DNA from: Dugong dugon
Lineage: Eukaryota; Chordata; Mammalia; Sirenia; Dugongidae
Assembly (NCBI GenBank): GCA_030035585.1
Contig: CM057462.1
Coordinates: forward strand, 93,951,234 to 94,015,233
DNA length: 64,000 bases
Reading direction: 5' to 3'
The position numbers and the translations under genes are program-made. Shown piece by piece: positions 45,766 through 57,689 of this stretch. The notes under the pieces were generated by a model. That model was given only the letters and a program-made list of their open reading frames with translations, was not told where the DNA came from and made no database searches. Position 1 is the stretch's first letter. Every line of letters starts with the position of its first letter.

Positions 45766-46133
45766 TGGAACTAGGGTGAGATGAGGCACTCTCCTGGAAT
45801 GAAAAATTTAAAGTGTTGCCAAACAGACTCAATAATCAAGATCAGTAATATTTTAATGCCATAAAATGAACAAAATACCAAAATGTTAAATAAAGACCAG
45901 ATCTGAAAAGATGGGGATTAGAGTGAGATAAGTGAGAGCAAGTGTATAAATAAGTTAAGGTCGGATTCTGTCTTTATTTACAATTTCAGTAGTTTTTCAT
46001 GGTCGATTTTTTGCATTAATTTTCATATTTTAAAAGTTTATGTCAAACATTATTTTTTGTTTTGTTTTGTTTTTGGTGCCCTCTTAAATTTTTTTGCCTG
46101 AGGTGAGTGCCTTGCTTGCCTTGCCCTAGTCAA
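45766..46133. mobile_element. DNA transposon relic (hAT-like) with inverted ends
   Basis: Left end ACTAGGGTGAGATGAGGCAC and right end, read in reverse complement, ACTAGGGCAAGGCAAGCAAG, then GGCACTCACCTCAGGC. The near-identical termini pair as an inverted repeat across about 370 bases. No transposase is encoded. Family not named. Confidence 0.65.
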
Positions 46134-47203
46134 CGGAGTAGTGTGCTGGAGTTTGTTAGTAGTTAATGGCTGTAGTGGCTTTACAGCGGAAATGACTTTT
46201 ATTTAAGAGCATGATAGAAGGATTTTTTTGGGGGGGGGGATAGATTATTTCTGTTAGGTTGTCTCAGAGTGCCGACCCCAATCTTATAGCCAAGATCAAT
46301 TTTAGGATATTAGAGGATTTAGTTCTTGTCTTCTATTAAAGGCGTTTTGAATTTCATGTTTCAAATGCTGCTGGATCTCAAACCCCAGAAAATAAAAATG
46401 AGTGCACATAGCTAATGGCTAGAGGAAATTAGCCAAACCACCAGACTGAAAGATTGCTTCTCCTTGATGACTGGGATTGTGAAAGACAGTCACAGATGGT
46501 GGCTGAGCCGTAACTGGAGCTACTGTTAGGCAGCGTGAGATGTTCTCCCACTGGAGAGTGGATAGTTTGTAGAAGTGAAATTATGATAATAGGATCTTCC
46601 TATAATTCTGGTTTTGCTCGTCTGCCTTTAGTCATATAGCTCTACTACATAGATTATAACCAGATCTTGAGAGTCTGTTTCATAGTTAATAGCCAGTGGA
46701 AAGCAAACAAAAGTTTCAAAAAACAACTTTTTATAGCTTATTCTTGTCAACGCACATGTTACCCAAGGCAGTTCTCTGCTAAGAGTTTCAGGCAAGGCAG
46801 CTTCCGGTTAGGGTGGCAGTCCTGTTGCAGTGATCTTTCACCGTTGTTTTCTGCACAAAGTAATAGAAACAGTTGCTTTTAAAAAGTGACAGAAACTGGA
46901 TGTTGTTGATGCTTTGCGTAAAAAGCATAGAGCTAAATACACTGCTTCATAGCCACCATAGCTGTTATCATTGGATTTGATTAGATTTAAACTTACCTGA
47001 AGATTTCATCATTTTGTTTTCAAATACCCAGTGAAATCTAATCATGTACTTGAGAAGTGGAGTGATTTTAAAGCATAGCTTTATTTTGTCGGCTGCTGCC
47101 AGACATTGTTGCCTCGTCATGGTTAGGTGGCTTTGTATAAAAGTTTGATCATCTTTAGAGACTCCAGGTATCTTCTGGCTTAGTGTTTAAAAAAAAAACT
47201 AAA
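46134..47203. other. AK4 intron, nothing recognised
   Basis: About 1.07 kb, with a G run at 46231-46239. The open frame 46667-46882 is unsupported. Confidence 0.4.
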
Positions 47204-47392
47204 AACCAACCAGCTAGTTGTCATCAAGTCAGTTCTGACTCATGGCGATGTCATGTGTGTCAGAGTAGCACTGTGCTCCGTAGGGGTTTCAGTGGCTGAT
47301 TTTTTGGGGAACTTGATTGCCAGGCCTTTCTTCCAGGGCACCTCTGGGTGGACTCAAGTCTCCAACTTTTTGATTAGCAACCGAGCACATTA
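47204..47392 (-). mobile_element. AfroSINE
   Basis: Reverse: CAGTTCTGACTCATGGCGAT, CAGAGTAGCACTGTGCTCCG, CACCTCTGGGTGGACTCAAG; truncated at the 5' head. Confidence 0.92.
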
Positions 47393-48726
47393 AAGGGAAG
47401 GAAAATTCTTGTCATAAGGGAATGTGTGTCACCTTCTTTGTATCAATTTTTAGAGAGTAGCTGTGTAGCCACTGAACTATATATGCCTGCTTTATTTTCC
47501 TCCTTTCCTTTGACAGGTGGAGAAAGTGTGAGAATGTTAAAATGACTCTAAAATTAGTATATCTGGTGGAGCATTCAATTTCCTGAATATGCTATTTGAA
47601 ATAACAGTATGGATCAGAAGAATATGTAGATTTGAGTACAGAAAAAGCTTCGGAGTTAAAATCGAGGGGCTGATACACTACAGACCATCTGATTTATGAG
47701 GGAAACACCCCTCAGATATCTAGGAACTCACATGAAAATGGAGGCACCTGTGGGAATAGATTGTCTTACCCAGAAAGCAATCTTCGGCTTAATGGGCAGA
47801 GTTTAATGTTCCCTATTGGGGAATTTGCCAGCTCATTTTAAGGTTAGGTAGTAAAGTAAGACTTCCAGAGTTGCAAGATGAAATCCAGTGCTGCTTCTTT
47901 TCCTCCTCACTGCTGCTTCCGGTCTAGTTTGGACTAAGTTTTAAAGAGATTTGCAAACCCCAAATCCTGGTTGTTAGTGTTGAGTCATCATGGTGTGTGG
48001 CATGTTACAGGGAAACAGTTGTATTCTCTGTGGGGGGGGGGGGGGGGTGGTGATTGGGTAACAATCTCTGGCACTTGGCTGGTCCATTTTTCTTACCTAT
48101 CTGGTATTAGCTATTTATCCCCCAAGTCCTCTAGCATTATCTATTGAAATGGAAAGACTCGGCCCTCATTGCCTTTTCCATGGGAAGCACAGCATTCCAG
48201 GCCAGTGCCTTAAAGGCTGGGCACTTTCTCTAGTCACCTCTTTCTCAGATTTCATGCTTCTTTGGAATTCTTTGCCTCTGCTTTTCAACTCTTTTCTTAT
48301 ATGGGCTGCCCTTTCATGCATGACTAACTCACACTGGATGGTACCCTTATTCTTTCCTCCTCCCAAAGGACCACTGACATAAGGTGGCTGTTTGTGGCAA
48401 ACTTGTATTGAAGGTTTGAGGGTGATGGAGGTTAGAGTCCAGTACAAGCAACATCTTGACATTGCGTATTAGACACCATTATCTTAAAACCTACCAGACA
48501 CTTCTTACATATCCTTCTAGCCCTTGCCTGACTCTCTCTTGGCTTAGAGTTACAACTTGCTGCCTTTTTGCTCTTTTCCTTCCTATAAACTTCTCTTTTT
48601 TTGTCTCTCAGCTTTTAATTCTCCAGTTCCTGTTACTTTCTTACCCAGAACAATTTACCACTTCATCCCTAACCCCTAAAATAAACCCTGGTTCTACTTT
48701 GCTCATCCCCAAACTCATTAAATTAG
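47393..48726. other. AK4 intron, no gene
   Basis: About 1.3 kb with a 17-base G run at 48031-48047. Open frames at 48149-48382 (plus), 48166-48462 (minus) and 48456-48734 (plus) have no domain. Confidence 0.4.
48031..48047 (+). repeat. poly(G) tract
   Basis: An uninterrupted run of about 17 G followed by TGGTGATTGG. Likely length-unstable. Confidence 0.9.
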
Positions 48727-49252
48727 TGTCTTAGTTATCTAGTGCTCCTATAACAGAAATACCACAAGTGGATGGCTTTAACGAACAGAAATTTATTCTC
48801 TCACAGTCTAGGAGGCTAGAAGTCTGAATTCAGGGCACCAGCTCCAGGGGATGGCTTTCTTTGTCAGCTCTGAGGGAAGGTCCTTGTCATCAGTCTTCCC
48901 CTGGGCCTAGGAGTTTCTCAGCACAGGGACCCCAGGTCTAAAGGACATGCTCCACTCCTGGCTCTTCTTTCTTGATGGTAGGGGGTCTCTCTCCTCTCTG
49001 CCCACTTCTCTCTCCTATAGCTGAAAAGAGATTGACTCAAGATGTAACCTAATCCTATAGTATAGATTGTGTCTTGCCTCATGAACATAACTGCTTCTAA
49101 TCTTGCCTCATTAACATCTTAAAGGTTAGGATTTACAACACATAGAATAATTACATCAGATCACAAAGTAGAGGACAACCACATAATAATGGAAATCAAG
49201 GTCTAGCCACATTGACACATATTTTGGGGGGGATACAATTCAACCCATGAAA
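48727..49252 (-). repeat. MaLR 3' LTR
   Basis: Full LTR of the element; right end GGATACAATTCAACCCATGA. Compared with the other copy it has lost the terminal CA. Confidence 0.9.
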
Positions 49253-50565
49253 TCCTACCCTTTGGCCCTCCAAAATTCATGTCCTTGCCACATGTAAAAA
49301 AACACTTCACCCTATCATATCATCCCAAAAAATCTTAAATCAACTCAAAATCCAAATTCTATCCTGGGACAAAATTCCTCTTCATCTGTGAAATCTAGAA
49401 TAAAAGTTGTCTATTTCCAAAGTACAGTGGTGGAACAGGTAAAAGATAGACATCTCCATTACAAATGGGAGAAATTGGAGGGAAAGAAGGGATGATGGAC
49501 ACCAAGCAGGTCCAAAACTCAACAGAACACATTACATTAGCTCTCAAAGCTTAAAAATAATCCTCTGTTCTTTGGGACCATCTGGGCAATGGCCCTGCCC
49601 TCCAGACTCTGCGTGTTGGCCACACTCTATGGATTCTAGGTGGAGGCCCCTTGGCCCTGAGCTTCATCTCTGCCTTCCAGGCCCACTGGGACAGCAACTC
49701 TGCTCCCTCAGCTTTGGGTAGCCCCATTCTCCTAGTCTGTCTGAGTGGTGACCCCATGCCCTTGGCCACAGCAGGCCCCGTTCTTCTGCCCCTTGGGCAT
49801 GGCAGCCCCACCCCCTCATCTTTGGGCAGTGGATCTGGCCCCATTCCCTTGGCACTTGTGAACAATAGCCCCACACTCCGGAACCGAGTTGGTGAAGATC
49901 TGACTCTTTGAAACCTAGGAGGCTGTGGCCCTACCCTTTGAGACCCCAGATGTCATGGCCCTACCCTTTCTGACCAAGACAACTCAGCTTCTTTTGCTCC
50001 TTGTCTCTCCAGCTTCTGCTTCCTGATTCCATGACCTCTTGGCCCCTTGGCCCCTCAGGCCTCTTGGGCGGGCCTGGTCTCTACCTTGCTCAGTCAAGTG
50101 TTCCAAAGCTCTTTAGCTCTACCAGTAAGTACTTGGAGGCACCCCACTCCACCAGTAAGCCTTGACCTAAAGGCGCTCAGCTCTCTTGCTCTGTAGGGTT
50201 GGCAAGCCTAGCTCTGCTGACAAGTGTCCAGAGGCACTCTACTCCACCAGGAAGCCTCCTGCCTAAGGCAGTCAGCTCTCTTTCTCCGTAGGTTGGCTCT
50301 TGTGCCATCTTGCACCAGTGCCCTGGTTCTGCTGCCACTGTTTCTGTGTGCTGCTTCTTGCTCTCTATGCTGTCTCCTGTGTTAACAGCTCTCCTCACTT
50401 CCTTCTGAGGCCTCACCAGAATTGTCTTTGATGTCCATAATTCAACCAACAGTCTCTGCAGGGAAATATAGGTTTTTACTACTAGGAACTTTAAAACTCT
50501 TCCAGCCTCTACTCATTACTCAATTCCAAAACCACTTGCACATTGTAGGTATCTGTTAGAGCAGC

Positions 50566-50583
50566 ACCCCACTCCTGGTACCA
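50566..50583 (-). other. MaLR primer-binding site, tRNA-Leu
   Basis: Plus strand reads ACCCCACTCCTGGTACCA, identical to the 3' end of mammalian tRNA-Leu(UAA) including CCA as I recall it. It starts 5 bases inside the 5' LTR boundary, where the first-strand primer site should be. Leucine primers are characteristic of the ERVL lineage. Confidence 0.85.
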
Positions 50584-50588
50584 AATTC

Positions 50589-52415
50589 TGTCCTAGTGCT
50601 CCTCTAACAGAAATATCATAAGTAGATGGCTTTAAGAAACAGAAATTTATTCTCTCACAGTCCAGGAGGCCAGAAGTCTGAATTCAGGGCACCAGATCCA
50701 AGGGAAGGCTTTCTATCTCTGTTGGCTCTGGGAGAAGGTCCTTGTCATCAGTCTTCCCCTGGGCCTAGGAGTTTCTCAGCACAGGGACCCCAGGTCTAAA
50801 GGACGTGCTCTGCTCTAGGCTCTTCTTTCTTGGTGATAGGAAGTCTGTCTCCTCTCTGCTCACTTCTGTCTTTTATAGGTACTCAAAAGAGATTGACTCA
50901 AGATGTAACCTAATCCTGTAGATTATGTCCTACCTCATAAACATAACTGCCTCTAATCCTGCATCAACATCATAGAAGTTAGGATTTACAACCCATAGGT
51001 GATCCAACCAAATGCAGAAATTATTGAACAGTATCATTAATATCACATACAAGTAAAATTCTGCTGAAGATCATTCAAAAGTGGCTGTAGCAGTACATCA
51101 ACAGGGAACTGCCAGAAATTCAAGCCAGATTCAGAAGAGGATGTGGAATGATACCTATCATTGCTGATGTCAGATGGATCCTGGCTGAAAGCAGAGAACA
51201 CCAGAAAGATGTTTACTTGTATTTTATTGACTATGCAAAGGCATTCGACTGTGTGGATCATAACAAATTATGGATAACATTGTGAAGAATGGGAATTCCA
51301 GAACACTTAATTATGCTCATGAGGAACCTGTACATAGATCAAGAGGCAGTCTTTAGAACAGGACAAGGGGATAGTGCATGGTTTAAAGTCAGGAAAGGTG
51401 TGCATCAGGGTTGTAGCTTTTCACCATGCTTATTTAATCTATATGTTGAGCAAGTAATCTGAGAAGCTGGACTATATGAAGAAGAACGTGGCATCAGGAT
51501 TGGAAGAAGACTCATTAACAGCCTGTATTATGCAGATGACACAACCTTGGTTGCTGAAGTGAAGAGGACTTGAAGCACTTACTGATGAAGGTCAGAGACC
51601 ATAGCCTTCAGTATGGATTACACCTCAACATAAAGAAAACAAATATCCTCACAACTGGACCAATAAGTAACATCAAGATAAATGGAGAAAAGGTTGAGGT
51701 TATCAAGGATTTCAGTCTACTTGGATCCACAATCAATACCCATGGAAGCTGTAATCAAGAAATCAAACGATGCATTGCATTGGGCAAATCTGCTGCAAAA
51801 GACCTCTTTAAAGTGTTAAAAAGCAAAGGTGTCACCTTGAAGACTAAGGTGCGCCTGACCCAAGCCATCCATGGTGTTTTCAGTTGCCTCATATGCATAC
51901 GAAAGCTGGACGATGAATAGGGAAGACCAAAGAAGAATTGATGCCTTTGAATTGTGATGTTTGTGAATAATATTGAATATACCATGGACCGCCAAAAGAA
52001 TGAACAAATCTGTCTTGGAGGAAGTACAGCCAGAATGCTGCTTAGAAGCAAGGATGCTGAAACTATGTCTTACATACTTTGGACATGTTATCAGGAGGAA
52101 TCAGTCCCTGGAGAAAGACATCATGCTTGGAAAGGTAGAGGGTCGGTGAAAGGAAGAACCTCAATGAGATGGATTGACACAGTGGTTGCAACAATGGGCT
52201 CAAGCGTAACAGTGATTGTGAGGATGGCGCAGGACTGGACACTGTTTCATTCTGTTGTACGTAGGGCTGCTATGAATTGGAACTGACTCGACAGCACCTA
52301 ACAACAACAGTATAATAACTTCAGATCCCAAGATGGATGACAACCACACAATACTGGGAATCATGGCCTAGCCAAATTGACACAGATTTTTGGGGGCACA
52401 GTTCAATCCATGACA
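50589..52415 (-). repeat. MaLR 5' LTR split by RTE
   Basis: 50589-50999 continues at 52309-52415 (GATGGATGACAACCACACAA, then CAATCCATGACA). The sister LTR shows the unbroken order. Confidence 0.88.
51000..52308 (+). mobile_element. RTE/BovB-type LINE fragment in a MaLR LTR
   Basis: 3' part of RTE reverse transcriptase, frame-broken: plus-strand 51236-51259 matches the AKAFDCVD motif, YADD is at about 51526-51537, 51570-51920 carries the region HSLQYGLHLNIKKTNILTTG, and 51954-52286 is the C-terminus with MAQDWTLFHSVVRRAA. Ends ACTCGACAGCACCTAACAAC. Better preserved around YADD than the copy at 9-11 kb. Confidence 0.92.
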
Positions 52416-52879
52416 ATTCATTTCCCCGAAAAAGGGGCCCAGAAAAAAGCATTAGGCAGAAACTTTGAAATTTTGGGTTTTTTTTCTTTTAACTTGATCA
52501 AATTTTTAGATGAAGTGTCTTCATTTCCACCATGTCTCTCTAAGAAGGAGAGGAAACATAGAGATTTAATTTCCCTTTACCTCGGACAGACCCTCAAGTG
52601 TCAGGGTTTATTATTTTTTTTCATGCTGTGTCATTTTTGCTTCTCTTTTTTTCTTGTTCTTCATTCCTCTGTTCAATTTAAAATATACTGGTTGAATCCT
52701 TTGCTTCATGAAACTTTGCTTACGTTACCCCGCTGAACAAGACCTGCCCTTGAGGTGTTCTCAGTCCCGAAGGGGAGGGAGGCAAGTGGTTGAACAAAGA
52801 ATTATAATGTGGCAGGAGCTGGGAGAAAGGGACTAATTGCTGAGAAAGTAGAGACTGTGCCTAGAAGGTACTTCAAGGC
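52416..52879. other. AK4 intron, nothing recognised
   Basis: The open frame 52377-52736 overlaps the LTR end and a T-rich tract; not a gene. Confidence 0.4.
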
Positions 52880-53075
52880 ATGTGTCAAGAGCACAGACTC
52901 TGGGATCAGATTGCCTGCGAAGTCTACAGGGCAAGTTACTCATCCACTTTGTATCTCAATGTCCTTAACTACAATATGAGAATAGTAATGTATTCCCTCA
53001 TAGGGTTGTTAATGAGAATGAAATGAGATAATGCATCTGAGAGCTTAGAATAAGGTTTGGCCCAATGTTTAATTT
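52880..53075 (+). repeat. MIR
   Basis: GAGCACAGACTCTGGGATCA, GGGCAAGTTACTCATCCACT, TCATAGGGTTGTTAATGAGA. Confidence 0.85.
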
Positions 53076-53382
53076 GTTTTTAAACTGTGATCCATAGTAA
53101 AAACTTAGTTTAACGTTGCAATTACATATATGCATACAAATACATAAAACTGACACACATTTTACAATTTACATTATTTTCCCTTTTTGCATAAAATTTT
53201 TTTTTCTATTTCATAAAAACAAAATAGTGGTCTCGATGGTAGTTTGACAGCCACTGGTCCAGCACTTAGTATGTGTCTAATGAATGTTGCTTCTCGTGTT
53301 ATTTTTGCTCTTGTGGTGTTCTCTCTGGGTGTTGAAGGATAAGTGCATGTCGGCCCACTTAGTGGACCGTGTGACCCCAGAA
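53076..53382. other. Unassigned
   Basis: AT-rich, nothing recognised. Confidence 0.35.
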
Positions 53383-53535
53383 GGAGCCTTGGTGGTGCAG
53401 TGACTCTGTGGGAGAAAAGACCTGGCAATCTACTTCTGTAAAGATTTCAGCCTAGGAAACTCCATAGGGCAGTTCTGCTCTGTCCTGTAGGGTCCCTATG
53501 AGTCAGAATCGACTTGATGGCACACAACAGCAGCA
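53383..53535 (+). mobile_element. AfroSINE with internal deletion
   Basis: Head GGAGCCTTGGTGGTGCAGTG jumps straight to ACTCTGTGGGAGAAAAGACC, missing about 60 bases that hold the promoter B-box. Tail TATGAGTCAGAATCGACTTG. Confidence 0.94.
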
Positions 53536-53546
53536 AGAGTCGAGAA

Positions 53547-53764
53547 AGGAGCCCTAGTGGTGCAGTGGACGGTTGGTTAAGGGCTTGGCTGCTAACCAAA
53601 ATGTTGGCAGTTTGAACCCACCCAGCGGCTCTGCAGGAGAAAGACTTGGCGATCTGCTCCCATGAAGAATACAGCCTGGAAAACCATATGGGAGAGTTCT
53701 ACTTTGTCACATGCGGTCATTATAAGTCTAAATGGACTCAACAGCACCTAATAACAGCAACAAG
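53547..53764 (+). mobile_element. AfroSINE with target-site duplication
   Basis: AGGAGCCCTAGTGGTGCAGT, CTGCTAACCAAAATGTTGGC, tail CTCAACAGCACCTAATAACA. Flanks GAGTCGAGAA (53537-53546) and GAGTTGAGAA (53765-53774). Confidence 0.95.
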
Positions 53765-53774
53765 GAGTTGAGAA

Positions 53775-55751
53775 GGTGCTGTCATAAGAGTGCCCATGTC
53801 AGCGGTCTCGCTCTTCCCCTCTCCCTGTGTTCACTGGTCTGTCTCCTGCCAGCCCTAGGATGCTGATGAGCAGAGCACACTTTTGGTGCTCTTGTTGCAT
53901 TTGTCCACCAGAACATTGCCAGAAAGTTACAACAGAGAAGAATCCTCCATGGGCAGCAGTAGCAATCCATCCTGTTAGAGCAGATGGTACTGGAGGAGAA
54001 GAGCAGCTTTCCTCATGCTGGTCTGCAGCCAAGATCCTGCACAGTGAGGCAGCTGACAAGGCGCATGGCACAGCCAGATCCACACCCTGGGCCTTCTACA
54101 GTTGGGAGGAATTACTTTTTATGTTGCTCTAAAAGTGAAATTCCTCCCTATTTGAATGGGGCTAGTAATTGGGCTGTGATCAAGTTACAGGGGTGGCTTG
54201 TCTGTGGTGTTTGCAGAATGAGAAAATCTAGAAACCCCATGAGTTTTGAAGTGTAATCTTACACTTAGTACTGAAAGTGCTTAATGTGGTGGATACCAAG
54301 GTAGACTTGCAGAATATGAGCTTGAGAAGATGGTTAAACTCTCTGGGTCTAAGGCTTATCTATGATTTTTGGAGAATATTTCAGATGACTTATCTTTTTC
54401 CTGTTTGTTCCCTTGCCCAACTTCTGTTGCCTACATCCCAATCTGCCTTTTCTCCTCTGCTGCTTATTTAAGGCAGCGTGTGGTACTACGCCAGATGTTC
54501 ATGGTGTGTTTATAAATGCACCTGTTCCTATCCTTGGCCAAGAAAATATTCCTGACATAGGACATCCAGAAATTTTTTGGCTTGTGCAACTCCCAGTGTC
54601 TTTTCCTTGCATGATTTATTTAAAGTCTTAAAATGAGGTTACTGCCCTGTTTTAATTCTTTGTATCAATATGAATGGTCAAATAATAATTGATCTGCTGG
54701 TGAGATAAGAAGGTTTAGGAATAAAGAATCTGCTGGATATCCTTTGTGCTTAGCTATTAAATCACTTTCTTTCTCAGTAATGTGAGCCCCTCCCCTACCC
54801 AAAGTCATGGTTGTTCATGCATATTTTTATCTTGGTTATTACAGAAACACATCCACTACTAACACATTTCTGGACCCAGGGGACAAAATTAGACTAAGCG
54901 AGTGTAAATAGCCAATGCAGCTTGAGAGAAAAGAGCAAAGAGGCCTAACAAAGCATTGACTCTCATTCCTAGGAAGTCTTCAAGTCAAGGTATGGTAGAA
55001 AGGACACTGGTAGACAATTCAGATCTAGGTTCTGCTCCCAACTCCACTCCTCATGTCTAGAATGGGTATAATGTCAGTGCCTTGCCTGCTCATGAAAGTA
55101 GGGAGACTCCTTAGTCTCTAAAGTCCCCTTGCCTCAGAGGTAGAAATTCAGTGGCTGAAAGGAAGCTGGTGTGGTATGAAGCACATTGGTGAGGTCAGTC
55201 CTTTCCCCCTCACTCAAGGCCCCAAGCCAGGCACAGGAAACGGAAATCCCACCACAGAGATAACAGAGGTAGAAGGGTCCAAACTCCCTCATACAGATGA
55301 GGCAACTTGAGGCCGCAAGAAATAAAGTACAGTGATATCCTGTGGGTAAAGAGTTGGAAGCAGAACTAAGATCAAGACTCCTGATTCCCAGCCTGGTAGT
55401 AATTCTTAGTATCAGACTCTCTCCTTGCCTCATTATGAAGTCATGCCAATATTTTTAAAAGAATATTGTCCTTTGATAAAATGCAAATATCAGGAAATAA
55501 ATCATATTAGGAATTTCTTTCATTTTTAAGTTCACAATTTGTGATGGAGAGGTGCACTTTTGTACTTGACATAAGCTTGTGTTCAAATCTTGAGTTAAAA
55601 GATAATTTTTCCTTTTTGCGATTAATCTTTTGGCTTAGGATGTAGTTGATTACACGGATGACAAATTCAAATATTTTTGAAGTACAGTTTTAGTTAAACA
55701 TGAATAATAGTTTCCCCATTATGAGTTAAATATTTTTGCCTAAGGCCAAAT
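53775..55751. other. AK4 intron, no gene or repeat recognised
   Basis: About 2 kb, the longest such stretch. Open frames 53799-54083 (minus), 53827-54132, 53984-54256, 54277-54471, 54413-54631 (plus) and 55134-55433 (minus) overlap and have no domains. Confidence 0.4.
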
Positions 55752-56746
55752 TGTGCTCATGTGGAACCTGTATAGACCAAGAGGCAGTCATTTGTACGGA
55801 ACCAGGGAATACTGCGTAGTTTAAAATGAGAAACGGTGGGCATCAGGGTTGTATCATTTCACCATACTTACTCAGTCTGTATGCTGAGCAAATAATCCGA
55901 GAAGCTAGACTATATGAAGAAGAACACAGCATCAGGATAGGAGGAAGACTAATTAACAACTTGCGGTATGCAGATGACACAACCTTGCTTGCTGAAGCGA
56001 AGACGACTTGAAGCACTTACTGATGAAGATCAAAGACCACAGTCTTCAGTATGGATTACACCTCAACATAAAGAAAACAAAAATCCTCACAACTGGACCA
56101 ATAAGCAACATCATGATAAACAGAGAAAAGATTGAAGCTGTCAAGGATATCATTTACTTGGATCCATAATCGGTGCCCATGGAAGCATCTGTCAAGAAAA
56201 CAAACGATCCATTGCTTTGGGCAGATTTGCTGCAAAAGACCTCTTTAAAGTGTTAAAAAGCAACAATGTCACTTTGAGGACTAAAGTGTGCCTGACTTAA
56301 GCCATAATATTTTTAATCACCTCATTTGCATGCGAAAGCTGGACAATGTATAAGGAAGATCGAGGAAGAATTGATGCATTTGAATTATGGTGTTGGTGAA
56401 GAAGATTGAATATACCAGGGACTTGCAGAAGAACGAACAATTCTGTCTTGAAAGAAGTACAGCCAGAATGCTCCTTAGAAGCGAGGATGGTGAGACTTTG
56501 TCTCACACATTTTGGACGTGTTGTCAGGAGGGATCAGTCCATGGAGAAGGACATCATACTTGGTAAAGTACAGGGTCTGTGAAAAAGAGGAAGACCCTCA
56601 ACAAGATGGATTGACACAGTGGCTGCAACAGTGGGCCCAAGCATAGCAAGGATTGTGAGGATGGTGCAGGTCTGGACTGTTTTGTTCTTTAGTACATAAG
56701 GTCTTTATGAGTCAGATCCGACTCGACGGCACCTAACAACAGCAAC
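55752..56746 (+). mobile_element. RTE/BovB-type LINE fragment
   Basis: 3' kilobase of RTE: 55826-56011 translates to GCIISPYLLSLYAEQ then NLRYADDTTLLAEAK with intact YADD. The region after it is frame-broken. The end reads GACTCGACGGCACCTAACAA. No flanking duplication found. Confidence 0.93.
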
Positions 56747-56749
56747 GAT

Positions 56750-56940
56750 CACATGCAACTTTCACAACAACTGTAGATGATATTATTCAAATTTAAAGAT
56801 AAGTAAACTGAGGCACAGACTTGACTGAGGTACAAACACAGAACTTGACCAAAGTCTTATACCCCTTAAGTGGTAGAGGCAGGATTTGAACTCAGGCAGT
56901 CTGGCTCTGAAGTATGCAACTGACCATTACGTTACATTCA
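56750..56940 (-). repeat. MIR
   Basis: Reverse MIR: AAAGATAAGTAAACTGAGGC, TGGTAGAGGCAGGATTTGAA. Confidence 0.8.
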
Positions 56941-57650
56941 CAATTTTCTTCATGGCTTCCAACTGTCTGTGTCAAGGAGTGATTTAAGACCATGTCTTTT
57001 TGGTGTCAAGGAAAAGAAAGCCTGGCTTTGAGCAAGGCCAGTTGAAGGGTGGACACTGAACATCTGAAATGAGTCATTTGAGTTCAGTGCCAAAATGCCT
57101 TAAATTTCAGAATGTCTTCCATGATTTCTGCCTCTAAAGGAGTTTGACATTTATTTTGTAGCCAGTATTTTTTAAAAGCTTATTTTCTTGCTAGAGGAGA
57201 TTCATCAGTGTGATATCAAAGATAAACTGTTTATAGAATGAAGGTTTTCAAGTAACTACATCAAGGCCAAAATATTTCTTACAAGTGGGAAGAGAAAGCA
57301 CTTGTAGTTTGCAGAATCACAAAGCTTCGTTTCATGTTTCCCCATGCCTGTTAGTGTGTATGTGTGTGTATTAAATGTGGGTGGTGGTGGTTTCTCCCAG
57401 TTTTGTCCCTTATATAAAGTCTGCTAAATCCAGGGTGGGGCAGTCTTATAAGGGAATCAGACTCCTGTATGGGGGTCTTTCACTCTTAGCATCCCTAGCT
57501 TGAACAATCAAGAGAACATACGTAGTTATTAGTTTCTGAAGGCTTTGCCAGGCATCTTGGGAATTTGCTATTCTGTGGACATTTGTCCAGCTCTGTCTTT
57601 TTTATCCAGTTGGACCCACTTTATAGGCAGTCAGAACAAGAAAAGGATAG

Positions 57651-57651
<1 letters not shown>
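56941..57651. other. AK4 intron, nothing recognised
   Basis: About 700 bases without an assigned repeat. Confidence 0.4.

Positions 57652-57685
<34 letters not shown>
57652..57685 (+). repeat. (TG)17 microsatellite
   Basis: Uninterrupted TG run. Confidence 0.97.

Positions 57686-57689
<4 letters not shown>

Larger units (their letters stand above)
48727..52415 (-). mobile_element. MaLR element with two LTRs, minus strand, interrupted by RTE
   Basis: 3' LTR at 48727-49252, non-coding internal region 49253-50588, 5' LTR at 50589-50999 plus 52309-52415. Both LTRs begin TGTC(T/C)TAG on the plus strand and share CAGAAATTTATTCTCTCACA and CAGCACAGGGACCCCAGGTC. The internal region has no recognisable gag or pol, as usual for MaLRs; a GC-rich repetitive block lies at about 49590-49870. 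Flanks ATTAG (48722-48726) and ATTCA (52416-52420) match only in part. Inactive relic. Confidence 0.9.

Noticed and set aside
49551-49874. 107-codon minus-strand open frame with repeated motifs
   Set aside because: Lies in the GC-rich tandem-like part of the MaLR internal region; MaLRs are non-coding and no gag-like motif is visible.
53799-54132. Overlapping open frames on both strands in a repeat-poor stretch
   Set aside because: No domain, no splice context and no codon-usage signal; kept only as unassigned intron.
57652-57685. CRISPR-like or satellite array
   Set aside because: It is a simple dinucleotide repeat; no array of spaced direct repeats exists anywhere in the window.
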